From: Streptomyces sp. NBC_01210
GTDB lineage: Bacteria; Actinomycetota; Actinomycetes; Streptomycetales; Streptomycetaceae
DNA: 64,000 nt
Direction of reading: 5' to 3'
Assembly (NCBI RefSeq): GCF_036010325.1
Contig: NZ_CP108549.1
Span: 1,364,001-1,428,000 of the forward strand
Shown: positions 53,039-62,794 of the stretch, piece after piece
How positions within the stretch are numbered: the stretch's first letter is position 1
Layout of the letters: each line of letters starts with the position of its first letter
Translations under genes and position numbers: made by a program
Notes under the pieces: generated by a model
The model's input: the letters and a program-made list of their open reading frames with translations, nothing else
Told to the model about the DNA's origin: nothing
Database searches by the model: none

Positions 53039-54612
53039 AGTGCCGACTTCTCGTTCTCGCGGCCATCGACGAACGCCGCGACGACTTCGATATCACCGAT
53101 GTGCGAGGTGCTGACGCGCCGCGGGTCATCTCCCAGCACCACCAGATCGGCGCGCTTTCCCGGGGCGAGACTGCCCGCGCTGTCGTCCCAGTGGCAGGCG
53201 AAGGCTCCGCCGACGGTGTAGGAGCGCAGGGCGTCGTCGACCGTGATGCCCTCGTCCGGGCCGATCACCTGGCCCGACTCGGAGGCACGCTCGACCATGA
53301 ACTGGATGGCCCGCAGCGGCGAGCCGTCCGTGACGGGACGGTCGGAACTGCCCACCAGCGTGATGCCGTGGTCCAGGAACCCCTTGCCCCGGTACAGCCA
53401 AGGGGCTCTGTCCTCGCCCATGATCGACGCGTAGTCGTCGCCGAAGTAGCGCAGAAAGTTCGGCTGGATCACCGCGATCGCGCCGAGTCGCGCGAAGCGG
53501 GGGAGCTGGTCGGGCCGGATCAGGCCGGCATGTTCGATGCGGTGCCGTGCGTCCGGGCGCGGCCGGATGTGCTGTGCCCGCTCCAGCGCGTCCAGCGCGA
53601 GGTCGGCGGCGCGGTCCCCGATGGCGTGGACGGCGAGCTGCCATCCGGCGAGATGGCCGTCCACGATGGTGTCCGCGATGCGCTCCGGGTCGTCCTGGAA
53701 CTGTCCGGTCTGGTCCATCCCGTGGTACGGGCTGCTGAGCGCGGCGGTACGGGCCATCATGCCGCCGTCGGTGTAGATCTTGAGCGCGCCCATGGAGAGC
53801 CAGTCGTCGCCGAACCCCGTGCGCAGGCCGAGATCGAGAGCGCGGGGTATGCCGTCGGCGTCGTGCGAGGCGACGGGGCGCAGCGTGTCCGCGGCCGCCA
53901 TGAGCTGCACCCGCAGGGGCAGCCGGCCCTGGTCCCTGAGGAGTTGATAGGCCCCGAGCTCGACCGGGCTGTGGCCCAGCAGGCCGCCGCCGATGCCCGC
54001 CTCGGCGCAGGCCGTCACCCCCTCCGCGAGACAGGTCTGGGCCGCACGCTCGATCGCGTCCGCGAGCTCCCCCTGGGAGTACGGCAGACGCAGTCGTCGT
54101 GCGGCGGTCATGGCGCTCTCGGCCAGAAAGCCGTCCTGATGTGGGACGTCGGCGGGGAGCAGGTCCAGGACGGCGCTGTTGACCACGCAGGCGTGTCCCG
54201 AGTCGTGCATCAAGAACACCTTGCGCCCATGGCTGACCTGGTCGAGCTCGGCAGCGGTCAGATGGCGCCCCAGAGCCCGCTGGTCGTACCCGGCGATGTC
54301 CACCCAGGCGCCCGGCGAACACTTCCGGGAGACGGCCTCTTCCACGACCGCGAGCACGTCCTGGATCCGCCGGCAGGGTGCGATGCTCGGGGTACTCGCC
54401 CTCAAACCGGTCCAGGCCAGGTGCACATGGCTGTCGATGAAGCCGGGCAGCACGGTCGCGCCCTGGAGGTCGATCACCTCGCGTGCGGGAAGCGAGGTCA
54501 CCGCGTCGTCCAGGCCCACGATCCGGCCGCGCCAGATGCCCAGGTCGTGGGCGACGGGGTGGTCCGGGTCCATGGTGACGATGTGAGCGTTCGTCAGCCT
54601 CGTACAGAGCAT
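53035..54612 (-). CDS. Amidohydrolase family protein (YtcJ-like)
   Basis: The 525-residue metal-dependent hydrolase has LPGFIDSHVHLAWTG at 47-61, the first two His ligands, then HAIGDRAADLAL with another His and HRIEHAGL further on, and GSSDRPV near the end. In an iron-regulated siderophore locus it might release iron by cutting the imported siderophore or act in maturation; this is speculative. ATG 54612 has AGGGA upstream, clear of the previous gene. Confidence 0.82.
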   Translation of the reverse strand: MLCTRLTNAHIVTMDPDHPVAHDLGIWRGRIVGLDDAVTSLPAREVIDLQGATVLPGFIDSHVHLAWTGLRASTPSIAPCRRIQDVLAVVEEAVSRKCSPGAWVDIAGYDQRALGRHLTAAELDQVSHGRKVFLMHDSGHACVVNSAVLDLLPADVPHQDGFLAESAMTAARRLRLPYSQGELADAIERAAQTCLAEGVTACAEAGIGGGLLGHSPVELGAYQLLRDQGRLPLRVQLMAAADTLRPVASHDADGIPRALDLGLRTGFGDDWLSMGALKIYTDGGMMARTAALSSPYHGMDQTGQFQDDPERIADTIVDGHLAGWQLAVHAIGDRAADLALDALERAQHIRPRPDARHRIEHAGLIRPDQLPRFARLGAIAVIQPNFLRYFGDDYASIMGEDRAPWLYRGKGFLDHGITLVGSSDRPVTDGSPLRAIQFMVERASESGQVIGPDEGITVDDALRSYTVGGAFACHWDDSAGSLAPGKRADLVVLGDDPRRVSTSHIGDIEVVAAFVDGRENEKSAL

Positions 54613-54625
54613 GGGCAGTCCGTCC

Positions 54626-55471
54626 CTAGGGGGTTTCTGCACGGGCGTCGCCTGCCATGGCAGGGCGCTTGCGGGCCGTGGGCACCATCAGCGGAGTACC
54701 GGTCTCCGGGTCGTCGATGATCCGGCAGGGCAGGCCGAACACGTCCTCGATCAGCTCGGCGGTCATGACCGTGGCCGGGTCGCCTTCGGCAGCGACCGTG
54801 CCGCCTGCCCTCATCACCACCAGATGGCTGGCATAGCGGCATGCCTGGTTGAGGTCGTGCAGCACAGCGACGATCGTGTGCCCCTTGTGCTCATGCAGAT
54901 CGGCGCACAGGTTCAGCACCTCGACCTGGTGTGCGATGTCCAGGTAGGTGGTCGGTTCGTCCAGCAGGAGGATGTGCGTCTGCTGCGCCAGCACCATGGA
55001 CAGCCATACCCGTTGCCGCTGGCCGCCGGAGAGGTCATCGACGGGCCGGTCGGCGAGTTCGAGTACACCGGTCTGCCGCATCGCTTCGGCAACGGCGGCC
55101 TCGTCCTCCGCGGACCACTGCTTCAGCATCCGCTGGTGCGGATAGCGGCCACGGGCCACCAGGTCTCCCACCGTGATGCCACCCGGCGCGGTCGACGTCT
55201 GCGGGAGCAGCCCGAGCCTGCGCGCGACTTCGCGGGAGCGATAGGACGAGATGGCGGCCCCGTCGAGATAGACCTCTCCCGCCTTGGGCTTGAGCATGCG
55301 TGCCAACGCCTTGAGCAGGGTGGACTTGCCGCAGGCGTTCGGTCCGACGATCACCGTGAACGAGTGGTCGGGTATGACGACACCGAGGGAGGTGGCCACG
55401 GTCCGCTGATCGTAGGAGAGCGTCAGGTCTTCGGCCCGCAGCCGGGCTGTCGGGGGGATCGTTCCTGTCAT
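54626..55471 (-). CDS. Iron-siderophore ABC transporter ATPase (FepC-like)
   Basis: A 281-residue ABC ATPase with Walker A GPNACGKST, signature LSGGQRQRVW and Walker B ILLLDEPTTYLD. It drives import of ferric siderophore with the two FecCD permeases upstream. Overlaps the FecD-like gene by ATGA. No substrate-binding lipoprotein gene is in the window. Confidence 0.93.
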   Translation of the reverse strand: MTGTIPPTARLRAEDLTLSYDQRTVATSLGVVIPDHSFTVIVGPNACGKSTLLKALARMLKPKAGEVYLDGAAISSYRSREVARRLGLLPQTSTAPGGITVGDLVARGRYPHQRMLKQWSAEDEAAVAEAMRQTGVLELADRPVDDLSGGQRQRVWLSMVLAQQTHILLLDEPTTYLDIAHQVEVLNLCADLHEHKGHTIVAVLHDLNQACRYASHLVVMRAGGTVAAEGDPATVMTAELIEDVFGLPCRIIDDPETGTPLMVPTARKRPAMAGDARAETP

Positions 55472-56589
55472 GCGCGGCTCTTTCGCGACTCGATGACCAG
55501 CAGCCAGATGAGATACAACCCGCCGATGGTGCCGGTCGCCGTACCCACCGGAAGGAGAGCGGGTGAGAAGATCCGCTGCACCGCGAGATCGCTCCCGGCC
55601 AGCAGTACGGCGCCCATGAGGGCGGCCGGGACCAGCGCGGGGCCGGACGACCGGGTCAGCCTCCGGGCGATCTGCGGCGCCGCCAGTGCGATGAACCAGA
55701 TCGGACCGGTTACCGCGGTGGCGAACGCGGCCAGCGCGACGCTGATACCGAGCAGGACCAGTCGGCTGCGCGCCACGTCGACGCCGAGTGCCATCGCCGT
55801 GTCGTCGCCCATTTCCACCATGGACAGTCTGCGAGCGAGGAAGAAGGCGAGGGGGAGCAGGATCGCGACCGGGATGCCGACCGCGGACGCGTGGTCCCAG
55901 CTCCGGTTGCCAAGGCTGCCGATCAGCCACGCCTGCGCCTCCAGCGCCTCCTGCCAGCTCGCCCGGGTGATCAGGTACGAGTTGACGGCGAGCAGCAGGG
56001 CGCTCACACCGATCCCGATGACGACGAGCCGGAACCCCTGCAGGCCGCCGCTGAACACCAGCAGGTAGATCACGGCGGCCGTGGCCAGCCCGCCGACCAG
56101 TGCCCCGAACGCGATCTGGGTCATGCTTCCGCGCAGCACGACGATGACCACAAGCGCTCCGGTCGCCGACCCGCTCGTGAAGCCGATGATGTCCGGGCTG
56201 CCGAGCGAGTTGCCGGTCAGGCTCTGCAGGATCGCCCCGCTGACCGCCAGCGCCGCGCCGACGCACAGCGCCGTCAGCAGTCGTGGCATGCGAATGGTGT
56301 TGACGATGAAGTCGGCGCCCCCCGAGCCCTTCCCGGCCAGCGCCTGGAGCACCTCGGCGACCGACAGCTCGAAGTCCCCGGTGGTGAGGGTGATCCCCAT
56401 GACCGTTGTGAGCGCGACCAGCAGGGCCACCGTCACAGCCACGGCACGGCCGTGAACCCGTAGCGAGAGACGCCCGTTCCGGGTGCGGATGACCCGACCG
56501 CTGACCACGCGGGGCTTCTGGGCGTCCACGGAATCGGCCGCGCGGGCGGCCTGGCTCGCGGAGGTTCCGGCCTCCCGTACAGGGCTCAC
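55468..56589 (-). CDS. FecCD-family iron-siderophore permease
   Basis: 373 residues with eight to ten membrane helices and the family motifs RMPRLLTALCVGAALAVSGAILQ and LAAPQIARRLTRSSG. It pairs with the next gene as the membrane half of the importer. A cytoplasmic N-terminal tail of about 55 residues precedes the first helix. GTG start overlaps the FecC-like stop. Confidence 0.92.
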   Translation of the reverse strand: MSPVREAGTSASQAARAADSVDAQKPRVVSGRVIRTRNGRLSLRVHGRAVAVTVALLVALTTVMGITLTTGDFELSVAEVLQALAGKGSGGADFIVNTIRMPRLLTALCVGAALAVSGAILQSLTGNSLGSPDIIGFTSGSATGALVVIVVLRGSMTQIAFGALVGGLATAAVIYLLVFSGGLQGFRLVVIGIGVSALLLAVNSYLITRASWQEALEAQAWLIGSLGNRSWDHASAVGIPVAILLPLAFFLARRLSMVEMGDDTAMALGVDVARSRLVLLGISVALAAFATAVTGPIWFIALAAPQIARRLTRSSGPALVPAALMGAVLLAGSDLAVQRIFSPALLPVGTATGTIGGLYLIWLLVIESRKSRA

Positions 56590-57659
56590 AGCATGACCAG
56601 CTTTCGACGGCGGCACAGCGCGATGAACAGCGGTGCACCGAGGAACGCGGTGATGATGCCGACCTGGACCTCACCGGGGGCACCGAGCACCCGGCCAAGG
56701 ACGTCCGCGCCGATCAGCAGAATCGGCGCGAGCAGCATCGAGTACGCCAGCACCCACCGCTGGTCGGGGCCCACCACGAGGCGGGCCACGTGCGGCACCG
56801 CGAGGCCGACGAAGCCGATCGGCCCTGCCGCGGCGGTGGCGGCGCCGCAGAGCAGCATCACCGCGACGACGCCGAGCACCCGGGTCCGGCCGACGTTGAC
56901 ACCCAGCGCGCGTCCCACCTGGTCGCCCATGGCCAGCGCGTTCAGCGAGGGGGCCAGCCCGAGGGCGATCACCAGCCCCACCACGACGAAGGGCAGGATC
57001 ACGTACACGATGTCGAGGTTCCGGCCGGAGAGCGCACCCACGGTCCAGAACCGGAACTGGTCGAACGCCCGCGGATTGAGCAGCAGCACCGCCGAGTTGA
57101 AGGCGTACAGCACTGCCGTCACCGCCGCCCCCGCGACGACCAGCCGGTCGGGCGTGGCCAGTGTCCGTCCGGACGAGCCGAGCAGATAGACCACGACGGA
57201 CGCGATCGCCGCGCCGAGGAAGGCGAACCACACATAGCCGAGGGCCGAGCCCACGCCGAGGAACGCGATGGCCACGACCACGCCGGTGGAGGCGCCCAGG
57301 CTCACGCCGAGCAGACCGGGATCGGCGAGCGGGTTGCGGGTCAGCGCCTGCATCAGAGCGCCCGAGAGTCCCAGCGCCATGCCCACCAGAAGGCCGAGCA
57401 GGGTCCGGGGTATCCGGTAGTCGTGGATGATGACCGCGGTGTCCGACCCGTCGTTGTGCCACAGCACGTTCCACGTCGAGGTGAACGGGATGTCCCTGGT
57501 GCCCAACCACACGCCGAGCAGGGCGATCAGGACGAGCGCGCCGAGTGCCACGAGGAGTCCCAGGCCGCGCAGTGCCGCCGCTGCGGCCCGGCGCGTCGAG
57601 GGCACGGCCGGCCCGTCGACACCGCTCTTGGATGCCGCCTGGGCCTCGACCGACAACAA
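56586..57659 (-). CDS. FecCD-family iron-siderophore permease (first in operon)
   Basis: 357 residues, similar architecture: RIPRTLLGLLVGMALGLSGALMQALTRNPLADPGLLG and LAVPHVARLVVG. TTG 57659 start, with a G-rich stretch upstream. The iron box at 57724-57742 is the operator of this leftward operon of transporter, amidohydrolase and small protein. Confidence 0.9.
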   Translation of the reverse strand: MLSVEAQAASKSGVDGPAVPSTRRAAAAALRGLGLLVALGALVLIALLGVWLGTRDIPFTSTWNVLWHNDGSDTAVIIHDYRIPRTLLGLLVGMALGLSGALMQALTRNPLADPGLLGVSLGASTGVVVAIAFLGVGSALGYVWFAFLGAAIASVVVYLLGSSGRTLATPDRLVVAGAAVTAVLYAFNSAVLLLNPRAFDQFRFWTVGALSGRNLDIVYVILPFVVVGLVIALGLAPSLNALAMGDQVGRALGVNVGRTRVLGVVAVMLLCGAATAAAGPIGFVGLAVPHVARLVVGPDQRWVLAYSMLLAPILLIGADVLGRVLGAPGEVQVGIITAFLGAPLFIALCRRRKLVML

Positions 57660-57723
57660 GGACTACCCCCCGGCGGCAGATCGCGCTTCGCGCAAGAAAT
57701 ATGACGTACACACAGAATCTAAC

Positions 57724-57742
57724 TTAGGTGAGGCTAACCGAA
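57724..57742. promoter_or_regulatory. Iron box for the leftward uptake operon
   Basis: TTAGGTGAGGCTAACCGAA, two mismatches from consensus. Located 65 bases upstream of the FecC-like start. Confidence 0.9.
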
Positions 57743-57828
57743 TGCGCGGCGCAGGGTCAACGCCGCCCACATCCCGCCCAGTCCGGGCCCACACACAGGC
57801 CGACGTGGGACCTTGGCGCGAGCCTTGG

Positions 57829-57847
57829 TTAGAGTAGCCTTACCTAA
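57829..57847. promoter_or_regulatory. Iron box for the rightward ABC transporter pair
   Basis: TTAGAGTAGCCTTACCTAA resembles the consensus on both half-sites, in the 217-base divergent region. It lies 30 bases upstream of the next start. Confidence 0.8.
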
Positions 57848-57876
57848 CTATCCCACCGTCTTCGCGGAGGTACCGC

Positions 57877-59574
57877 ATGCTCGATGGAGGACCGACGGGG
57901 GGCCACGTCCTCCGCAGGGCGATCGGGGGCCAGCGCCGCCACGTCGCCGGGGCATCACTCCTCGGCATGGCCCACCAGGGTTGCGAGGCGATGGTTCCCG
58001 TCGTCATCGGCCTGATCATCGACGAAGCGGTGGCGACCGGCTCCTCCGGCGCACTGCTGCGCCGGCTGCTGGTACTCGCCGCACTCTTCTTCGTGCTGTC
58101 CACGTGCTACCGCACCTCTGCGAGGATCACCGACGGGGCCGGCGAACAGGCCGCGCACCGGCTGCGGCTCGACCTCGGCCGCAGGGTGCTCCACCCCGGC
58201 GGCGGAGCCGACGCGGGCCGGCTCCCGGGCGAGCTGACCGCCATCGCCACCGGCGACGCCAGCCGGGTCGGCGCGGTCGCGGCCGCACTGCCGTACGGGA
58301 TATCGGCACTCGCCGGACTGGCCATCAGCGCGGTGGTACTGCTCCGGATCTCGGTACCGCTCGGCCTGCTCGTACTGTTCGGAATCCCGCCCCTGCTGTG
58401 GCTCGGTCACCGGATCAGCCAACCCCTCGAACGGCGCAGTGAGATCGAGCAGGAGCGCGCCGCGCACGCCTCCGGCGTCGCCGCCGACCTGGTCGCGGGC
58501 CTACGGGTGCTCAAGGGGATCGGAGCCGAGTCGGCCGCAGTGTCCCGGTACCGGCGGACCAGTCAGGACTCGCTGGCGGCGGCGCTGCGGGCCGCCCGTA
58601 GCCGGGCCTGGCACGATGGCGCGATCCTCGCCCTGACGGGGATCTTCATCGCGGTCATCGGGCTGGTCGGGGCCCATTTGGCGATGCGCGGCGCGATCAG
58701 CGTCGGCGACCTGGTGGCTGCGGTCGGACTCGCACAGTTCCTGCTCGGGCCCTTCCAGCTCCTCACCTACGTCAATGGCGAATTCGCCCAGGGCCGCGCG
58801 TCCGCCGACCGCATTGCGGAGGTACTGGCGTCCTCCCCCGCCGTGGCGGCGGGATCGGCCGCGCCGCCCGATGAGGTCGCCGGACGGCTCCGTCTGCGCG
58901 GCGTCACACACGGCGCACTGCGCGGGGTCGACCTGGACATCGCCCCCGGAAGTCTGGTCGGCGTCGTCGCCAAGGACCCGGCTGCGGCGGCCGACCTGCT
59001 GCTCTGCCTGGGCAGGGAACTCGACCCCGCCGAAGGGGCGATCGAGCTCGACGGCGTATCTCTGGCCGAGCTCGAACCCGACCGCGTCCGCCGCGTGATC
59101 CTGGTCGCCCATCACGACGCGGCCCTGTTCGAGAGCAGCCTGCTCGACAACGTACTGGCCGGAACGGACAGCGGTGTGGCGGATGTTGAGCCGGCGCTGA
59201 CAGCCTCGGCGGCGGACGACGTCGCGCGTGCCCTGCCCCAGGGGGTGGACACCATGCTCACCGAGCGCGGGCGTTCGCTGTCCGGCGGGCAGCGTCAGCG
59301 GGTCGCGCTGGCCCGGGCGCTCGCCGCGGATCAGTCGGTACTGGTCCTCCACGACCCGACCACTGCCGTCGACACGGTCACCGAGTCCCGGATCGCCGCC
59401 CGCCTGAGGGATCTCCGCCGTGGCCGCACCACGATCCTGGTCAGCACCAGCCCCGCCCTGCTGGCCGTGACCGACCGCGTGGTCGTGCTCGACGACGGAG
59501 CCGTGACCGCTGACGGCCGCCATCCGGACCTCGTCGCCACCGACGAGGCGTACCGCTCGGTGGTACTGACATGA
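57877..59574 (+). CDS. ABC transporter half, membrane + degenerate ATPase (subunit A)
   Basis: 565 residues: six membrane helices then a nucleotide-binding domain. The ATPase part has lost Walker A (GVVAKDPAAAADLL replaces GxxGxGKS/T) and the catalytic Glu of Walker B (VLHDPTTAVD, Pro at that place). Its signature LSGGQRQRVALARAL is intact. It must work with subunit B. Under an iron box, it is most likely a siderophore exporter or ferric-siderophore importer of the IrtAB/YbtPQ kind. Its stop overlaps the start of the next gene. Confidence 0.85.
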   Translation: MLDGGPTGGHVLRRAIGGQRRHVAGASLLGMAHQGCEAMVPVVIGLIIDEAVATGSSGALLRRLLVLAALFFVLSTCYRTSARITDGAGEQAAHRLRLDLGRRVLHPGGGADAGRLPGELTAIATGDASRVGAVAAALPYGISALAGLAISAVVLLRISVPLGLLVLFGIPPLLWLGHRISQPLERRSEIEQERAAHASGVAADLVAGLRVLKGIGAESAAVSRYRRTSQDSLAAALRAARSRAWHDGAILALTGIFIAVIGLVGAHLAMRGAISVGDLVAAVGLAQFLLGPFQLLTYVNGEFAQGRASADRIAEVLASSPAVAAGSAAPPDEVAGRLRLRGVTHGALRGVDLDIAPGSLVGVVAKDPAAAADLLLCLGRELDPAEGAIELDGVSLAELEPDRVRRVILVAHHDAALFESSLLDNVLAGTDSGVADVEPALTASAADDVARALPQGVDTMLTERGRSLSGGQRQRVALARALAADQSVLVLHDPTTAVDTVTESRIAARLRDLRRGRTTILVSTSPALLAVTDRVVVLDDGAVTADGRHPDLVATDEAYRSVVLT

Positions 59575-61484
59575 CGGCTGGGACCGACGAAGGCGCGCAC
59601 GCCCATGACATGAACGACGAAGGACGGACGATGAGCGGAACCAGCGCGCCGGATCGCGAACTCCTGCCCATCGCCACCGGCGCCCAGACGCTCGCCGTCG
59701 TCGGCGCGTTGCTGCGCCGCCACCGGCTGCAGGCCGTGTCGGCGGTGACCGTACTGGTCATCGGAACGGGCATCGGTCTGCTGACCGCCCCGCTGCTCGG
59801 CCGTATCGTCGACCTGGTCGTCGAGCAACGGGGCCCCGGCTCGCTGACGCTGCCGATGGTCCTGCTCCTCGCAGTGGCGGTAGCACGGGGCGTCGCGACC
59901 GCGGCCGGCACCTCCCTCGTCGCGCGACTCGGCGAGACCGTCCTCGCGAGCCTGCGCGAGCGGTTCATCGAGCGGGCACTGCGACTCCCGCTCGAACGCG
60001 TCGAACACGCCGGCTCGGGCGATCTGACCTCCCGCGTGACCGGCGATGTGACCCGTATAGCGAAGGCGGTACGCCAGGCACTGCCCGAGTTCAGCAGCGC
60101 CCTCCTGACCATCGCGCTGACGCTGGTCGGGCTCGCCGTGCTGGACTGGCGCTTCCTGCTCGCCGTTCTGCTGGCCATGCCGATCCATGTCCTGACCGTG
60201 CGGTGGTACATGCCGCGCGCCACCCCCGTGTATGCCAAGCACCGGGTGGCGACCGGAGCCTTGCAGCACCAGCTGCTCGACAGCTTCGGCGGAGTCCGGA
60301 CGGTACGCGCGTTCCGGCTGAACAGCCGGCACGCGGATCTGCTGGAGCGACGGTCGCAGGAATCCGTCGACCTCGCGCTGCGCGGCATCCGGCTCGTTTC
60401 GGGGTTCTTCTCGCGGCTCAACCTCGCCGAGTTCGTCGGTCTGGCGGCGGTGCTGGTCACCGGATTCGTGCTGGTGGACAACGGTTCCGTGAGTATCGGT
60501 ACGGCGACCGCGGCGGCGCTCTACTTCCACAGCCTGTTCAATCCCATCAACGCCGCGCTCTTCCTCATCGACGACGCGCAGTCCGCCGGCGCCAGCCTCG
60601 CCCGCCTGGTCGGCGTGACGAACCTGCCCGGTGAGCGCGAGCCGGATCGGCCCTCCGTGCCGGTGGACGGTTCCGTCAAAGTCGCCTCCCTCAGCCACGC
60701 GTACGTGTCCGGTCACCCCGTACTGCGCGAGGTCGACCTGGAGGTGCACAGCGGGGAACGGGTCGCCCTGGTCGGCGCGAGCGGGGCCGGCAAGACCACC
60801 CTGGCGAAGCTGATCGCCGGCGTCCACCAGCCGTCCGACGGTGTCATCACGCTCGGCGGTGTCGACGCCCGGGAGCTCGGACCCGCCGGCATCCGGCGGG
60901 CGGTGACGCTGATCAGCCAGGAAGTCCATGTGTTCGCCGGGCCGCTGGCCGAGGATCTGCGGCTGGCCCGGCCGGAGGCCACCGACGAGGAGCTGCGCGG
61001 CACGCTCGCCCGGGTCGGTGCCCTGGCCTGGGTTGAGGCGCTGCCCGCCGGGCTCGACACGGTGGTCGGCGAGGGCGGGCACCGGCTCACGGTGCCCCAG
61101 GCCCAGCACCTGGCCCTGGCCCGCCTCGTCCTCGCAGACCCTCCGGTCGCGATCCTGGACGAGGCAACCGCGGACGCCGGAAGCGCAGGCGCCCGCACCC
61201 TGGAGACAGCTGCCCTTCAGGCACTGGAAGGGCGAACAGGTCTGATGGTGGCCCACCGGCTGCCCCAGGCCGCGACCGCGGACCGCATCGTCGTCCTCGA
61301 CCAGGGCCGGGTCGTCGAGACCGGCACGCACGAGGAGTTGGTAGCCGCGGGTGGACGCTACGCCGCTCTGTGGACCGCGTGGTCCGACACCCGGCAACAG
61401 CCCGGGGACGCGGTGCCGCTGGTGGCTGCGGAGGCCTCCCGCAGGCGTCAAGGATGTGAGGCCCCCGGGGGTCTTCAGTTCTAG
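59571..61484 (+). CDS. ABC transporter half, membrane + ATPase (subunit B)
   Basis: 637 residues: six helices and an ATPase with intact Walker A GASGAGKTT and Walker B VAILDEATAD, but its signature is LTVPQAQHLALARL instead of LSGGQ. The two subunits are complementary: one active site forms from its Walker motifs and the signature of subunit A. The stop codon is 1 base before the IS30 inverted repeat, and the last 30 residues may be read-through into sequence that was not originally coding. Confidence 0.87.
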   Translation: MTAGTDEGAHAHDMNDEGRTMSGTSAPDRELLPIATGAQTLAVVGALLRRHRLQAVSAVTVLVIGTGIGLLTAPLLGRIVDLVVEQRGPGSLTLPMVLLLAVAVARGVATAAGTSLVARLGETVLASLRERFIERALRLPLERVEHAGSGDLTSRVTGDVTRIAKAVRQALPEFSSALLTIALTLVGLAVLDWRFLLAVLLAMPIHVLTVRWYMPRATPVYAKHRVATGALQHQLLDSFGGVRTVRAFRLNSRHADLLERRSQESVDLALRGIRLVSGFFSRLNLAEFVGLAAVLVTGFVLVDNGSVSIGTATAAALYFHSLFNPINAALFLIDDAQSAGASLARLVGVTNLPGEREPDRPSVPVDGSVKVASLSHAYVSGHPVLREVDLEVHSGERVALVGASGAGKTTLAKLIAGVHQPSDGVITLGGVDARELGPAGIRRAVTLISQEVHVFAGPLAEDLRLARPEATDEELRGTLARVGALAWVEALPAGLDTVVGEGGHRLTVPQAQHLALARLVLADPPVAILDEATADAGSAGARTLETAALQALEGRTGLMVAHRLPQAATADRIVVLDQGRVVETGTHEELVAAGGRYAALWTAWSDTRQQPGDAVPLVAAEASRRRQGCEAPGGLQF

Positions 61485-61485
61485 C

Positions 61486-62794
61486 GGTCGTTGCAACACC
61501 CCAGTTCAAGGGGTGCGATGGACTTCGAGATTCGCAAGAACAGGAAGTCGCAGGGGCGCAAGCCGTTGCTCCGTGAGCGGGCCGCATACTTCCAGCTCAT
61601 GGAGCAGGGCTACAGCACCCGGGAAGCGGCCCGGATCGTCGGCATCGACCGCCGTACGGGCAAGAAGTGGCGTAACGGTCACCAAAGGGGCCGCAAGGCG
61701 GTCCCTCCGATCTACCAGGAACCCGGGCAGACGCCCGGGCCGCCGGGGCCGGAGGGACCGCCTCCTGCTCCGTCGCGGTATCTCCAGGAGCACGACCGCA
61801 TTCACATCGCCGACCGGCTGCGTGAGAAGGCGTCCGTCCGGCAGATCGCCGCCGAGCTGGGCCGCAGCCCGTCCACCATCAGCCGCGAGATACGCCGCAA
61901 CCGGCGGACCATGCCCAAAGGGGGCTGGTACTACCGGCCGCACACCGCCCAGGCCCGGGCCGACGCCCGCCGGCCCCGCCCCAAGACCGGCAAGATCGGC
62001 CAGAACCCCGAACTGCGGGACTTCATCCAGGACCACCTCACGATGCGGTGGAGCCCTGAGCAGATCTGCCAGGCTCTGCGGGCACGCTTCCCTGACCGGC
62101 CGGAGATGCACGTGACCCACGAGACCGTCTACCAGGCCCTCTACGTCCAGGGCCGCGGCGAACTCCGCCGGGAACTGGCCCGCTCCCTGCGCACCGGCCG
62201 GGCCCGCCGGCGCCCGCAGCGCCAGGCCCACAAGCGCATCTCCCGCGCCATCAAGGACATGGTCCTGATCAGCGAACGCCCCGCCGAAGCCGCCGACCGG
62301 GCCGTCCCCGGCCACTGGGAGGGCGACCTCATCATCGGCAAGGACGGACGCTCGGCCATCGGCACCCTGGTCGAACGGTCCACCCGCTACGTGATGCTCG
62401 TGCACCTGCCGACCGGCCACAGCGCCATCGCCACCCGCAACGCGCTCGCCACTACCGTCCAGACCCTCCCGCCGCATCTGTGGCGGTCCCTGACCTGGGA
62501 CCAGGGCTCAGAGATGGCAGCCCACCGCGCCTTCACCGTCGCCACCGACATCCCGGTCTACTTCTGCGACCCAGCCAGCCCCTGGCAGCGCGGGTCGAAC
62601 GAGAACACGAACGGCCTGCTGCGGCAGTACTTCCCCAAGGGCACCGACCTGAGCGCCCATACCCCCGACCACCTGGAAACGGTGGCCGCCGAACTCAACA
62701 GCCGCCCACGCAAAACGCTCGGCTGGGAAACCCCAGCCGAGCGCCTCGCTAAGCTACTGGACCTAGCCAGCTGACCAGCAGTGTTGCAACGACC
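61486..62794. mobile_element. IS30-family insertion sequence, 1309 bp
   Basis: Bounded by 14-base perfect inverted repeats GGTCGTTGCAACAC (61486-61499 and 62781-62794). No clear target duplication (flanks AGC and CCT). It carries one rightward transposase that is intact. It separates the ABC transporter from the NRPS end of the cluster. Confidence 0.85.
61518..62774 (+). CDS. IS30-family transposase
   Basis: A 418-residue protein. The N-terminal HTH region is YSTREAARIVGIDRRTGKKWR and a second HTH RQIAAELGRSPSTISREIRRN. The DDE triad is Asp in HWEGDLIIG, Asp in TWDQGSEMA and Glu in GSNENTNGLLRQYFPK. All intact, so the element may still move. ATG 61518 has no strong ribosome site but opens the conserved region. 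Confidence 0.92.
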   Translation: MDFEIRKNRKSQGRKPLLRERAAYFQLMEQGYSTREAARIVGIDRRTGKKWRNGHQRGRKAVPPIYQEPGQTPGPPGPEGPPPAPSRYLQEHDRIHIADRLREKASVRQIAAELGRSPSTISREIRRNRRTMPKGGWYYRPHTAQARADARRPRPKTGKIGQNPELRDFIQDHLTMRWSPEQICQALRARFPDRPEMHVTHETVYQALYVQGRGELRRELARSLRTGRARRRPQRQAHKRISRAIKDMVLISERPAEAADRAVPGHWEGDLIIGKDGRSAIGTLVERSTRYVMLVHLPTGHSAIATRNALATTVQTLPPHLWRSLTWDQGSEMAAHRAFTVATDIPVYFCDPASPWQRGSNENTNGLLRQYFPKGTDLSAHTPDHLETVAAELNSRPRKTLGWETPAERLAKLLDLAS

